A stretch of 64,000 bases of DNA from Usnea hakonensis (lineage: Eukaryota > Ascomycota > Lecanoromycetes > Lecanorales > Parmeliaceae), in the NCBI GenBank assembly GCA_013423325.1, contig BLJB01000099.1, forward strand, positions 1 through 64,000, written 5' to 3'. Positions 20,555 to 32,334 of the stretch are shown here, piece by piece. Each line of letters opens with the position of its first letter. Position 1 is the first letter of the stretch. The position numbers and the translations under genes were made by a program. The notes under the pieces are model-generated. The model was not told the DNA's origin. It was given only the letters and a program-made list of their open reading frames with translations, and searched no databases.

Positions 20555-21185
20555 GGGGATGAGATCAGTATGAATACTGAAGTGGAATTGGGGGATGGGG
20601 TTGGTGTGGGATGGAGTGGGATGGGGTGGGGGGACTGGGGGGATTAGGGGATGGGGTTGGGGGATGGGTTGAAGGGGTTATGCAGATGTGGAGATGGGGA
20701 AATGTCTTTTCTGGATACTCTTGATTTGACGCAGGAGGTGAATTCATTGTGATACTTCTTTGTATTGATTGATAGTATGTATGAAAATAAGCAAGCTAAT
20801 TCTGGTTTAAAGCAAGGGTAGTTTCTGGTTGGTATGAATGCTGAAATTGAAATAAGGCTGTTGGGATTGAATGGGAAGATGGGTTAGTGGAGGGTGTGGG
20901 TGAAAGGTTGCTTGTTATGCTGATGTGGAGATGGGGAGATGTCTTTTCTAGATACTCTTATTCTGGCGCGTGAGGTCGATCCGTTAGGATACTTCTTTTT
21001 TATTGATAGTATATAGGGAAATAAGATCAGTATTATTTAAAGAAAATGTGGTACCTGGTTGGTATAAATACTAAAATGGAAATAAGGATTGAATGGGAAG
21101 ATGGGTTGAAGATTGTAAGTGGAGGGTGTGGGTAAAAGGTTGCTTGTTATACTGATGTGGAGATGGAGAGATGGACACTCTAGAG
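20555..21185. repeat. Imperfect tandem repeat, ~235-bp unit
   Basis: Landmark words recur in order: GATGTGGAGATGGGGA at 20685, 20923 and 21154; CTTTTCTGGATACTCTT or its variant; GATACTTCTTT; TGGTTGGTAT; GGAAATAAGG; GAATGGGAAGATGGGTT. Spacings are 238 and 231 nt. A partial copy starts near 20570. Copies are diverged (about 75-85% identical by eye). The array ends just before the GLEYA gene's 3' end. Confidence 0.75.
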
Positions 21186-21222
21186 ATTGGTTCTCCGATG
21201 GAGGTTTCTTCACTGCTTGTCG

Positions 21223-23487
21223 TTAGCGAAACATCCTAGTTCTCCTCATAGAAAAGGAGGAACGTACAGCAGCCCGCCCACCAGCATGATACACAAACCC
21301 ATCGCCCGCATACGGCTGCGCAAAATACCCCGTCGTATCATTCGTTTCCCCCCCATACGGCGGGTAAATCAGGAAATTCAGCGCCCCGGACTGATACACA
21401 TTCACCCACAATATCGTCATGGGCAAAAACTCCCCCGCGCCCAGGAAAAAACTGTGGTTCTGCGTATAGCCCCCGGCTATACTCTCCGTTATGTCCGCGT
21501 CGCTGTTCGACCAGCCGGAGTAGGCGGCTGTGTCTGCCCAGAGGAAGCCGTAGTCGTCGGTCGCTTTGCTGAGCGTGACGCTGTAGTTTCCCTCGGGGCC
21601 GTAGAAATAGCCTTCTAGCACGAGGGCGTAGGTCGAGGCGTTGGTTTCGACGCTTTGGTTGGGGAAGGTGTAGCCGCCTGTGGCGGAGGTTTGGAAGTTG
21701 ATGTCGCCCGGGAAGGCGCCTTTGACGTTGATGGCGGCGGCGTCGTTGTTGAAGCGCGACGCGTCGGGTTCTTGGGAGGATCCGTAGTCTTGGGCGTCTT
21801 CGAAGCCGAAGTATTGCATTCCGGGCGTGGGGGAGACGATGAGGACGGTGACTTGGCCGGCGGGGCCGGTGGTGGTGGTTGTGTAGAGGGTTGTGGTGGC
21901 GGTGTAGGAGGTTGTGGTTGTGGTGGCTGGGGCGACTACTTCGATTTCTGGTTGGCCGTTCGGGAGGAGAGTGCTGGTGGTGTAGTAGCTGGAGCCGGAG
22001 TATAGGGTGGATGTTACAGCGGCTGGGTGCACGGTTGCTGAACTGGATGGGGGTAAGACAGAGCTGGAAGACGGCCCTTTGACGGGGCCAATAGGCAACA
22101 ACGCTGGACTGGTAGGGATTGGCGCTGAACTCGCTGGGATTGGCGCTGAATTTGTAGGAACTGGCGCTGAACTGATAGTGACTAGCGCTGAACTGGTAGA
22201 GACGAGTGTTGGAACGTTAGGGACTGACGAGGAAGATGGAGCGCCTAACGACGACAATAGGAGCGAACTGTTGCTGGAGGCCGTTGGTATTATCGAAAAT
22301 CCAGGTAAAGAGGGACTTCTCGTCAAGTTACCCGATGTAGCAGATACTGTGGGAGTCGGCAGAGAGTAAGATGAATCCAAAGAAAATGGATCCCCTATAG
22401 TGCTTGCGGTAGCGGTAACCAGGGATCCAGTGTAATTTCCATTGCCGGCGTAGGAAGCGGCGGCGAAAGTTAGAGTTGTCGACTGGGATGGAGAACTGGA
22501 GGTTGAGAGAACATTACTCTGGCTTGTTGTCGAGCTCGTCGAGGAAGTTCCGACGCTTGATGAAACGGTACTCTGGCTAGTTATCGTACTTCCTGAGGAG
22601 TACTCAGAACTCGATGTGCTGGTACTCTGGCTGGTTGGTACGCTTGAGAGAGCAGAGAAGCCGCTGGTGGGAGCAATCGACGACGCTGTGAAGGCGGAGA
22701 GTAGACCGTTGAGATTGGCCTGAGAATAACCCGGACAGGTAGATACTACATAAGTTCAGCTTTGCTACTCATAAACTGAGTAGAACATGTGCTCACCTGA
22801 TGCTGTACTCAAAGATATAGCCGTACAATTAGCTGGTGGCGTAGCTAGGAAATACGCTTGGATCGCGCCTGTAGGGTCACTGGATAAAGATGCAGTGCCA
22901 CCTGAAAAGAGACTATTTTTCCACGAGAGTACACCTCCGGTTAATGACCAGGTCGTTGAGATATTGCCAACATCACCAGAGGGCGCAAAAAGTGCTGATG
23001 ATACGTCTGGAGAGGTCGAGTAGATCATATATGTCCCGGCATTTACTACCGATAACTGGCCAGCTCCATCTACAGTAAAGAGCGGTGAATGAATGCAAGA
23101 GCTGGTTGATTGACCGTCCAGCATAGGATACTCTTCAACGTCACGCCGGAGAAGTGGGCCATTACCCGGGGCTTGGTAGCTGATTAGAAAGCCCGTCGGG
23201 GTTGCCGAAGGTGCACTTAGAGCTGTTAGAGAGGTATCTGGGCTGCTTCAGGTCAGATAGTTCCGTAACCAGCTAATCGCTAAATGTACGCACGGTGTGC
23301 TGCCAGAGCCCACGGCAAGGGCTGATGCGCCATAGCCACCTTCACCGATGAAAGTGGTGGGCCCAGCACCGGACAAACAAGTTCCAATAGACACTGTCAC
23401 CACATCCTGCCCAACCGCAATCGTAGAGAATAATAATGCGCGAAGAACCAGGATCATGTTTAGATTCCCCATTCTTACAGATATCAT
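21223..23487 (-). CDS. Secreted Ser/Thr-rich protein with C-terminal GLEYA domain
   Basis: GLEYA domains are lectin-like and occur in fungal surface and adhesin-type proteins. Three exons (23294-23487, 22797-23242 and 21223-22745) encode about 720 aa. An N-terminal signal peptide (MILVLRALLFSTIAVGQ) precedes a globular segment (about residues 60-210). Next is a long Ser/Thr-rich, probably O-glycosylated stalk with repeated SQST, SSAP and TNSAPIP words (about 220-530). The GLEYA domain follows, starting near residue 530 (GDINFQTSATGGYTFPNQSV, then YALVLEGYFYGPEGNYSVTL and a DDYGFLW core). The order is the reverse of yeast flocculins, where the ligand domain is N-terminal. The stop at 21223 assumes no further intron; a weak GT-AG pair near 21240-21270 could change the last dozen residues. 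No GPI signal is evident. Confidence 0.85.
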
Positions 23488-25277
23488 GTCGCGACGACGA
23501 TCAAGCGAAAGTAAGCAAGATCAAGCGGTGATCTAGAGCGTTGGAGGATGCGAAAGTGAGAACATAGCGAGCGACGCGTTTTAGATTGAAGATTTATTTA
23601 CCGTAAAGGAATGTCCTGAAAACAACCGCTACATTCCAAGGAAATGGCATGCATTCCTGATTTATTTTAGTCTCGACGTTTGCAAAATCCGTCACTAAAG
23701 GAGGAATTCGGCTACCTCGGCCCGCTTGGTCTCCATAGAGGGCATGGAGATATATGTTAAAGATCGATCAGGGCTGTCCTATTGAACATGCGAAGAGGAT
23801 TAATTCCCATTGCCATCCAAAGGAAGACTTGAAAGTAGTCATTGCTGAAGAGCATGGCTTTACGAAGACACCAAAAGATATCGTCGGACGTGGGTCAGAT
23901 TTGCAGAACGCTGGTTGCAATTCATCAGTTGAGATGAGTGCAAAGAACCTCACTTCGCCAAGGCATAGTAGAGCTGCGTCTGTGCAAATGCTCGTGGTGA
24001 CTAGTCGGCATACTAAGCGTCTGTAATTAGCCTTGAGTCCTTGCCTGATCGCATTCAGCCGCCATGGAATCTTGTCTTTTTGTCTAAAGATGGCTTCTGA
24101 TACGTAGGCAAGTTAGGCTGGTAGAGTGTAAAATTTGTGGTTCAGGCCTATATGGCGTGACGTCCATGATGCCAGGTGCGCTAGAGCCATCACTTTGATT
24201 CCTGTCGCCGATGAATTCAGCGTAACACGTCCTATCCTGATTCACACTGCTGGGTATGATTTTGATTCTTTCACTCTGCTGTGCTTCGTCAATCGAAATA
24301 TAACTCATAGAACGACCCCAGCCACAAAATGGAATTTTCATAGCCTTACCATTGCCAATAATTCAAAGTCTGACTAAGGAAATCACGGCGCAGATCCGGA
24401 TATCCAGTGCCCACAACTTACGACCCAGAAGACGATTCACTACTCCCTTATGCAAATTCCAAAAAAGGGCCTACGAGCCCTCCATCACACCCCCTCTGGT
24501 ACATACTTCTTCCAGGAACTCAGGCGGGACTTATTCGAAGCTGAAAAGCAAAGCGGTCAGGGGTTTATCTATTGAAAGATCCAAAGCATCCGTTTTGTGG
24601 ACCTGGATATATTGCGTTTCTTTGACTTTGAGGCCTTTTCTGATGGAGGCGGGGAATTCTTGATAGTGCTGTGTTATAGTTGACCTGTGGATCTTTTTGG
24701 GTCGGCAAGAAGCCTTTTTGACAGGGTCTTGGTGCGTTATTGATTAGATTGGTTGAGACCTATATCTGTTCAGTATCAACTAGCTAGGAGAGTTGAAGTG
24801 GGAGTTGAAGAGAATGTATGTGCTGATTGGTCACTGGCCGTAAGACATGACAGTTATCAGGTACGGTCAAAGATATTGGGGGTTTTCTAGAAATTGCTAA
24901 CTACATATATGAGATGATATGAAATTCAGATTATTGAGCCCCTCAGAGTTATAAGGCGTTGGCTGGTGTGAAATGTGAACTTGATCCGACCCATGATCAT
25001 CCACGGTTTGTCTTATCCGAGATCTCGACGAGGGAGCTTCAGTCTGGCGTCTTCTTTGAACAAGTGATGATGAAGCACTTTCTGGCTGCGGCGATTATAA
25101 GCCTGTCTGAAATGTCGCGGGAGATCCAGCCCAGGGTGCAAATCCCCACGCATCCAGCCCAACTACTTGTATCGCTTGACTTGCGGTCTTCGACAGCAGA
25201 CCTACGTCTAGCATGACAGACGTGGTTTGGTTGGATGTATCCTGCTGGTAGAGCTGGTTCACATCCAAGCAATTTTG
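23488..25277. other. Intergenic, 1.8 kb, no supported gene
   Basis: Short frames at 23754-24026, 24352-24663 and 24959-25216 have no signal peptides, domains or splice context. The left part should hold the GLEYA gene promoter. Confidence 0.4.
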
Positions 25278-26606
25278 TCACTCTTCTGGTTCCACCAGGC
25301 TGAGCGAGATTCCTTGTAGATTGCAGGCTTCTCGTGTACCCAACAAGGTGGTCCTTTCCGAGAAGGACGCCGGCATATAGCTATCATTGAACAACTGTAT
25401 TTCTGTGAGAAGCGGTAGCAGCACTTGCTTGTCCTTCAAAATGACTTGTATTACATCCTTGATTTGCTCAATAAGACTCAATCTTTGAAGAGTCCATCTT
25501 TGTGCCCCATCAGCGGTTCGAAAGCGTAGACGAAGGATGTGGAGAGAAGCTGGCAACATCCATGGAATACTTTGAGCTTTGAGCGAATTATCGCCGAACA
25601 AGAGAGCCATTTCGGCTTCGATCTCTCTCAACGATGTGAATTCGCGAAAATCACAGATCTTAGCATGTACACTGCCTAAGGGTTTCAGAACCGCCTTCTC
25701 AAGGCTCTGTCTAGCGTATCGCCATAGCCCTACGGCCAACCAATAGCAGTCAAGCGGTTTTGGTTCAAGGGCAGAGACACTAAAGTCGGATGTATAGCTG
25801 ACTGAGCTGAGACACTTGGTTCCTTCGAGTATCTTGAAAAGCGTCTTGGGGCCGATAGAGCAATGATGGAATTGAATCTCATGAACTGACGATTCGTAGG
25901 AACATATGTACCGTTGAAGATCACGCTCATCATCATCGATCTCCAGGTCTCTCGCGCAGCAGAAGGCCAGGGAGGGTAAAGATAAGAATGCCGTGGCGAA
26001 CTTCAAAACCTCGGAACATCCCCATCTGTAAGAGAATGATGGGAACTCGATCGTGAGATGTCTCAGGTGACAGAGGTAGTTGCTTGTGGGCGCATCTCTG
26101 ATCGTTTCAGTCAACCTTGAATATCCATACATGAGCGTACATCGTGTCAGCTCAAGACGCTCTAGGTTAGGCAGGTACACCATCAGCAGGGAACAGAGAG
26201 TGTCCTCTGGATTTTGTTCGGCAGCCTGAAGCCATACATCGGTCTCGTTGGTGCAGATGTGCTTGTTCCGGATCGCTGTCCTGATGATCTGCAAAGCGCC
26301 GCCACGATCACTCATAAGCTCATTACAAGACTGACTTTTGAGTCCCACGGTCACGTTGCGTACGTAATCAGCGTTTTGAGGCTTAGCAAGAACCTCTGCG
26401 AAAAAATCATGTAGAGGAGTTGCGTAGCGAGCGTTGACGAATGCGGTCGAAAATTCCTTTGTGAGCCTCCTGTGCTTCTTGAGTATCGGCGCTGCTAAGA
26501 GGAATACAGACTTGGACAGGATACAGGCTGTCACAAGATTACGGGGATCGACATGGCGCAAGACGTTCAGGACCAGCTCCGGGGGTAAGTCGGAGAAACA
26601 GGCCAT
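25278..26606 (-). CDS. F-box protein, leucine-rich C-terminal region
   Basis: Single exon of 442 aa. The N-terminus is an F-box (MACFSDLPPELVLNVLRHVD, then LVTACILSKSVFLLAAPILKK), the Skp1-binding module of SCF ubiquitin ligases. The remainder is Leu-rich with irregular LRR-like spacing (YLPNLERLELTRCTL, LRHLTIEFPSF) and could bind a substrate that cannot be inferred. The start coincides with the F-box and no upstream in-frame extension is needed. Such F-box genes are numerous in Pezizomycotina and evolve fast. A second, unrelated-looking F-box gene lies about 2.7 kb away at 29271. Confidence 0.8.
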   Translation of the reverse strand: MACFSDLPPELVLNVLRHVDPRNLVTACILSKSVFLLAAPILKKHRRLTKEFSTAFVNARYATPLHDFFAEVLAKPQNADYVRNVTVGLKSQSCNELMSDRGGALQIIRTAIRNKHICTNETDVWLQAAEQNPEDTLCSLLMVYLPNLERLELTRCTLMYGYSRLTETIRDAPTSNYLCHLRHLTIEFPSFSYRWGCSEVLKFATAFLSLPSLAFCCARDLEIDDDERDLQRYICSYESSVHEIQFHHCSIGPKTLFKILEGTKCLSSVSYTSDFSVSALEPKPLDCYWLAVGLWRYARQSLEKAVLKPLGSVHAKICDFREFTSLREIEAEMALLFGDNSLKAQSIPWMLPASLHILRLRFRTADGAQRWTLQRLSLIEQIKDVIQVILKDKQVLLPLLTEIQLFNDSYMPASFSERTTLLGTREACNLQGISLSLVEPEE

Positions 26607-27587
26607 TTTTGGCGTGGGACGGTGGCTGATAGAATTGTATCGCCTCGGTATGGTTGGAGAGGCGATATTGAAGGAGCTATCTTGAATGATGTGGGTGGGT
26701 GGGTTGTTGTAGATGGAGTAGCACAGAGGAGAGGGAGATTATCATAAGAAGGCATGATGGGGTACAATTGAGCACGCTATGCTACATTTTGTATTCTTAC
26801 AGCCACCCAAAGGGGAAACCTTAGGGCTAGGGTTACGTCTCCGAATATCGAAATCTCTACTCTAAGTAGGTGGTGCTCTGTGAGTTCTAGATGAATCTCA
26901 TCAAAAAAAAAAAAAAGAATTACCTTAACTTCCAAAGCTCTAACACACGCCTAAGCAGATGGCAGTGGTATCGCAGCAAGAAGAAAGATTGTTGCACCAT
27001 GTCCTCGATATTTCGAGAAGGAAATACTGTACTGAAAATCATTTTGAAGGATTCAGACACACCACACAGCGAGCTTGAAGGGAATCACGTTCTTGATAAC
27101 CCCATGGGTTGCGCTTTCCGTTTCAGGACGCCAGTGGATGGATTGGGTTCTGTGGATATGTCGTAGCATTCAAATGCTCAAAGATCCATTGACCCGCTGA
27201 GCATGCAGGAGAAGTTTCACATTTGTGCTTGATCTGCAGTCTCGGTACTGGCAAGCTGTTTTCGTTCTGTCAGGGTGTGAGTATGCGGTTTAGGTACTAG
27301 AAGTGACAGACTCCGTCCCACAACTAAGGGAGTAAGCATGATTCCGTTGCGCACAAAGAACCAGCACGTTTGCTAAGAAATCCTTTTTGTTTCCCCTTTT
27401 CGTTTGAGTAGCGTCCGCTTTGTTCCATTTCTCTCCTGATGCGCACAGCACAGTCCGAAAACTGCCTAGGATAATTCCGACAGGGACAAAGGATACCAAC
27501 AAGGCTTTGCCCTCGCATTCCATTTCTCAGACATTCCTATCACCTTCGCTCCGTCTGCCGTCCGCAATCGATACCTACCCACTCCCC
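26607..27587. other. Intergenic, no supported gene
   Basis: Contains a 13-nt poly-A tract near 26903 and no credible gene. Likely promoter sequence for the F-box gene (left) and the small Cys/His protein gene (right). Confidence 0.4.
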
Positions 27588-27941
27588 ATGTGCTACCTGA
27601 ACCAGTCAATCTGCATCGGCTGCTCCCACACCATCACCACCCCTGTCCGCCATTCCTCACCCCGCACCCCCGACCTACTTCACAAGATCTGCTCGGGCAG
27701 AAATGATGTCGTTTGCCATACTCGGTATCACAGAATCGAGTTCTGTCTTTTTTGTTATGAGAATAAGCTTAGGGCTATAGAGGCGCAGTTTGTGTTTAAG
27801 GAGAGGGTGGAGGTGGAGAAGGGGAGGTTGTTGAGGTTTGGGAATGGGCAGTTGGATGAGGTGAGGAGGGGATTGAGGAGGGAGTGGAGGAGGGAGGTGA
27901 GGAGGTTGGATGTTGAGTGGGAGGGTATGTGGGGGGGTTAG
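27588..27941 (+). CDS. Small Cys/His-rich hypothetical protein
   Basis: Not assigned to a named family. I chose the internal ATG at 27588 because the 117-aa product then begins MCYLNQSICIGCSHTIT. This resembles the many small fungal proteins that start with a Cys-x-Cys-type pattern and bind zinc. Cysteine and histidine pairs follow (KICSGRNDVVCHTRYHRIEFCLFC). The second half is a charged helix rich in Arg, Glu and Val (FKERVEVEKGRLLRFGNGQLDEVRR). There is no signal peptide, so it is probably intracellular. The upstream frame extension to 27420 lacks these features and is probably untranslated. Confidence 0.55.
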   Translation: MCYLNQSICIGCSHTITTPVRHSSPRTPDLLHKICSGRNDVVCHTRYHRIEFCLFCYENKLRAIEAQFVFKERVEVEKGRLLRFGNGQLDEVRRGLRREWRREVRRLDVEWEGMWGG

Positions 27942-29270
27942 AGGAGGGGGAGATGGTGGGTTGATGGTGGTTGAGGTCTTGGGGATTTGTGTTTGTCATG
28001 GGTGTGTGTGGCTGAGTCTTTGTCGACAGCTCATCATGGAAGACTGAAGGACTCCAGTATCAGCTTGAGATTGGGTCGACTGTCCTGTGACGACTTACGT
28101 AGACTGGCGGTGGACTTGTGTATCCGAGGAAGGTGTTCAGCTGGTCAGCCGGGGAACCATCCTATGAATGGAAATGCCTAGGGCTGTTTTGTTGGCATGG
28201 TATGACAACCAACTTCGCAAGATACCGCAAGCAAGATACCGCAGTAATAGTATCGCATTCTGGCTTTCGGTCGCATTTAGATGGCAGGCACCATTTTGCT
28301 CATCGCTTCATGCCCAGTCTTCCTGAATTATCACTGGCCTAGACCATCTATCCTGACTTGTGCCTATGGAGTCTGCATTCTCTCAGCCAGTTGAACGTCA
28401 GTGGTGGAACATGCACTGATTCGTGCCTTCGGCTGGCGCTGCTCGGGCCACGGCACTCGGCTCGATCTGGTGTGGCAGCCATCTTCCAAGACGGGCAGGG
28501 AGATAATCTTCAAGTTCCCAAGCCTCCTGCCTCTTTTCCATAATAGATAAGTGGAATCTGTATAGATCATGTGTTTCATGTCATCGACCGAAAGTGGCGC
28601 GTACCCACTTGAGAATATTGGTAAAATGCACTAAGAATCTTCGCTCGGTGTCCTACACCCTCCATGAAGTCGCCCATCTCTGATCCGTCTACCCAACTCG
28701 AGAATGAATGAGGCCTTCTACCTCCGTCTTCCTTGTCATCATATCCATATAGTCAGAAGCTTCAGGAAACCTTGACTGAAATTCTCTATGCCAAAGTCAC
28801 AAAGTATGAAACAGACAGTCTATTCACTCCTTCACTGGTTCGCCCTGATAGATCGCCACGGAGTCCACCAGCAACCGACAGTGCTGGAGAAGGAATACCA
28901 AGTGCTGAAGACATATCCTTACGGAAAGACATTGCTATAAATAAGATGGCTAGACTTGAGAATTATATAAGAAAGAAGGTAATGATAAGGCCGCCAAATG
29001 TATTTGAGTGAAATTTGTCTAGTGAAGTTTAGAACTTGGTGGGGCTGAAAACGAACGCGCTAGATTAGCGTGTTCTGTACGATACACGCCTTGGCACGAC
29101 TGTGTTAAAGTGCATTATTTCACGTTGTACAACACGAGAAACCTTACCTCTTACCTGTGAATCCATCACTCAATGCTCTCCACCTTCTGTCAAAGACTTT
29201 GACAAAAGACCCAAAGATCGCACTGGTCTATCAAAGTCTGCCCGTCAAGTTGGCAGATACCTCTCTCGTC
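27942..29270. other. Intergenic, no supported gene
   Basis: Several 60-90 codon frames (for example 28733-29011) have no family features. Upstream flank of the second F-box gene. Confidence 0.4.
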
Positions 29271-30773
29271 ATGTCTTCCCTCAAAATGACTCCATCCACA
29301 TTCCCATTGAGTGAATTGCCCACTGAACTACTACACATGGTCTTCGAAGAATTGAGCACCAATTACGGAAACAAAAACATCGCCTCCTTACGCCTGGTCT
29401 GCAGTCGCTTCGCTGATATAGGCAACAAGTACCTCCTCTCTGAAGTCAACCTCTTCTACAAAAGCAGCCAGTTCGAACAACTCCGCCTCATCTCCGAACA
29501 CCCCGTCATTAGCCAGAAAGTCGAGTCCCTCTTTTGCGAAGCAGACATCTTGACACCCTATGATTCAGTGCAGGATTGGAAGGCATATAATTGCGTTCCG
29601 GTTATGCTGGAAAGGCAACTACCAGAGGAAATTCACCCTCCTACGGCAATGTCAAGTGAGAGGGAGCGTCGGGCTTACAGACGTGATCGGCGCAAGGAGA
29701 TGCGGGAGTCTGACTCCACGAACCCGGACACAATAGTGACTAGGGCATACAACGCGTATGCAATATACCTAGCGGATCAGGATATGATGCGTGCGAATGA
29801 CTGGAATGTGGAGATACTGAAGGATATCATGTCGAAGATGAGGAATCTGAAGAGCATTGAGATGTCAACAGAGTCTTGTCTCAACAACGGCCATACCACA
29901 GGCATGGAAAAGGCCTTTAAGGATGGAATGTCACTGCCGTACGGGGACAGGGAAAACGCTGAAGGATGCGGGGTGGGCCAACTGCGATCGCTACTTCTCG
30001 CCGCCTATGGTGCAGATCTGAAGCTCAATACTTTGTGTTTTGGTAACGTGGACTGGCGTTTCTTCAAGGAGACAGACAAGCACAACGTAGGTGTTCTTCA
30101 ACAAATGCAAAGTGCTGTGCGGTGTTTGCGAACTTTGAGGCTCTACATCTCGACCTCCAGCAATTTTTACCGCCTCGAAGATGATGAATGTGGCGACTAC
30201 CTACATGAGACTTCTCATCTCAAAGACTTCATCACGGCGACCCCGGATCTCGAGCGTTTGGACATCAACTTCGAATTCGCCAATGGATTCGGAACCCCTC
30301 CCGCCAGTCTATGCGATAGCATTGGTGACTTCAAATGGCATGCTCTACGCATTGCCGCCTTTTCTTATATCAGCGCCGACGAAGACTGCTTCGCCGATTT
30401 CTTCAGAAGACACGCTAGCACCCTGCGCAAAATTCGTCTTGAGAGAATCCATCTAGACATCGGCTCATGGCCTTCTCTTCTGCAACGCATGCGCAAAAGT
30501 CTCATGATAGAGCAAGCAGCCCTCTCCGGTACGATGTGGAGCATCGACCCGGAGGAACGGTACGATTTCGGCCTCCCTGCTGGTCAAAATGAAGGCAGAA
30601 GGGCAAAGTTTGAGGTTGTGGTTGAGCAATATTTGCTCAGAGGGGGAAATGGACCGTTGCTGAAATTGAACCGTCTGGCCGAGAAGTATAGGCACAGATT
30701 CGTCGATCCGGAGGAGGAACTCTGCGATTACATTGATAGAGAGTCTGACGAGTACATTATGGATCGCTTCTGA
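29271..30773 (+). CDS. F-box domain protein
   Basis: Single exon. The ATG at 29271 (MSSLKMTPSTFPLSELPTEL) lies just before the F-box. An upstream in-frame extension to 29157 exists but is not needed. The 500-aa product has an F-box at about residues 11-55 (LSELPTELLHMVFEEL, then IASLRLVCSRFADIGNKYLLSEV). It is followed by a long region with scattered Leu-rich segments and conserved-looking RTLRLYIS and LERLDINFEFANG blocks typical of fungal F-box proteins. A substrate-adaptor role in an SCF complex is inferred. The open frame immediately downstream (30782-31423) is discussed as a finding. Confidence 0.82.
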   Translation: MSSLKMTPSTFPLSELPTELLHMVFEELSTNYGNKNIASLRLVCSRFADIGNKYLLSEVNLFYKSSQFEQLRLISEHPVISQKVESLFCEADILTPYDSVQDWKAYNCVPVMLERQLPEEIHPPTAMSSERERRAYRRDRRKEMRESDSTNPDTIVTRAYNAYAIYLADQDMMRANDWNVEILKDIMSKMRNLKSIEMSTESCLNNGHTTGMEKAFKDGMSLPYGDRENAEGCGVGQLRSLLLAAYGADLKLNTLCFGNVDWRFFKETDKHNVGVLQQMQSAVRCLRTLRLYISTSSNFYRLEDDECGDYLHETSHLKDFITATPDLERLDINFEFANGFGTPPASLCDSIGDFKWHALRIAAFSYISADEDCFADFFRRHASTLRKIRLERIHLDIGSWPSLLQRMRKSLMIEQAALSGTMWSIDPEERYDFGLPAGQNEGRRAKFEVVVEQYLLRGGNGPLLKLNRLAEKYRHRFVDPEEELCDYIDRESDEYIMDRF

Positions 30774-32334
30774 GCCAGCATTTGTTGAGGATTCCCGAGC
30801 GGTCAACAATTCCTTTTCTTCCATTTCGAAATTTATCGTCCGAAGCGAGATCTGAAGACGAAGGCCCAGACTGTTTGGATGCTGGATATCCTGATACGAT
30901 AGGACCTTTCTACTGCACGCATAATTCGACTACCTTTCTCCGCGGGACCGGTTCTCTGGAGAAATTTTTCGCTTCTCACCCTTGTGTGTCATGGATCTTG
31001 TTCGCTGTACTATATGGAGCATTCGTGTACCCAACCCACGCTTTCGCCAGCTTGTACACGCGCCCCTTCAGCTACAATACCCTTCTTGTACCACCATTTT
31101 TCTCGCATGTTTCGCCTAGATGGATCGGAGATACCCCGGACGGACGCGCCCACTTCGAGTTTTCATTTCCAGATTCGGCTTCTTGTACAATATCCAAACG
31201 CTTGACGCCTGCGGAAGGATTACGGCTTGCAGATGGATTTTTCACACTACTCATGCGCTTCGAGTTTCTTTTTTCGGATCCGGCCTTCTTGTACAATACC
31301 CTATCATTCAACCTTTCCACACAGACGTTGCGCTTGCCGCCTGCGGAAGGATTAAGAGCGTGCAGATGGTTTTCTTTTTCTTTTTTCAGATTACGTGCTC
31401 AGGCATCCTCGTGCGCTGATTAAATTGTATATTATCAAATAGATAGACTGACTCCCCTGAAGTACAATGCATGCATGCAATCAATCATATTGAAATACAT
31501 ATCTATCTTCTCTTCTCTTCCGCTCCCTCCATCATCTTTCCCTCTTTATCTATCTCCAGTCGATCTTTCTTTCGATTCAATACCCGAAACCACCTTCCCT
31601 TCCCCCCCCCCGCTTCTTCCCCCACCCGTTAATTCATCGAAGTCCGTATCCTATCCTGTCCCATTCCCTCCCATCTTTCCCCACCTAAGCATCTCCAAAT
31701 CCTCTATTCTCGTTTCTGGGATATCAGTAAGCGAATGGGTGGTGCCTGTGAAATTCATACCATCGCAACAAACAAGAGGATTCGCTCTGGAAGATTGAGG
31801 ATTTGATTATGGGAAGCCTGACTTCGAAGGCGCGTGAAGCGGCATTGGCTAGGTCGAGTTCTCAGCGGAGCTTGGGCTAAAATGCTGGTCGCTGGGAAAG
31901 GCGAGAATATTCCCATGGTTGATGGCATTGGGTGGGTGGTAATTCTTGTGGTGCAGAATATTGACTTGGTGTGGATAGAGAGGACAAATGGGTGGGGCTA
32001 AGGGGAAGGAGAAAGGCTTTCTGGTTGGCGGCGCGGAAAGAAACGTGGCGCTGGGATCTACGGGCTTTGTTGGATAGTGTGTTAGATTTTGTTTGATTTG
32101 AATGGATAGATAGTCTAGGTTGATACTAGCGGGGTGATTTCGGTCATGAAAAAGGGCGGACTCAAGTCACTTGCCTAATCAAAGTGTAGGCGGGGTAGGC
32201 AAGGATGATGCCTCGGCGATTCGAGAGTGGGCCTTTTATTTCCTGAATGGGATCGAGGTCGGAACTGCTTTGAGCAATTGGACTCCTTCGGAGAGACGTT
32301 GTCGATTGAATAGACCGACGGGCGACAAGCGTGC
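30774..32334. other. Intergenic with internal duplication, no firm gene
   Basis: A 213-codon plus-strand frame at 30782-31423 has no ATG at its beginning and contains an internal duplication. Beyond it the sequence is pyrimidine-rich, with nothing recognisable up to the next gene. Confidence 0.4.
31151..31378. repeat. Imperfect tandem duplication, ~105-nt unit
   Basis: Two copies (31151-31247 and 31256-31378) share ACTTCGAGTTT/GCTTCGAGTTT, CTTCTTGTACAATA, GCCTGCGGAAGGATTA and TGCAGATGG in the same order. The second is about 25 nt longer. Both copies read in the same frame of the open frame that contains them. Confidence 0.7.
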
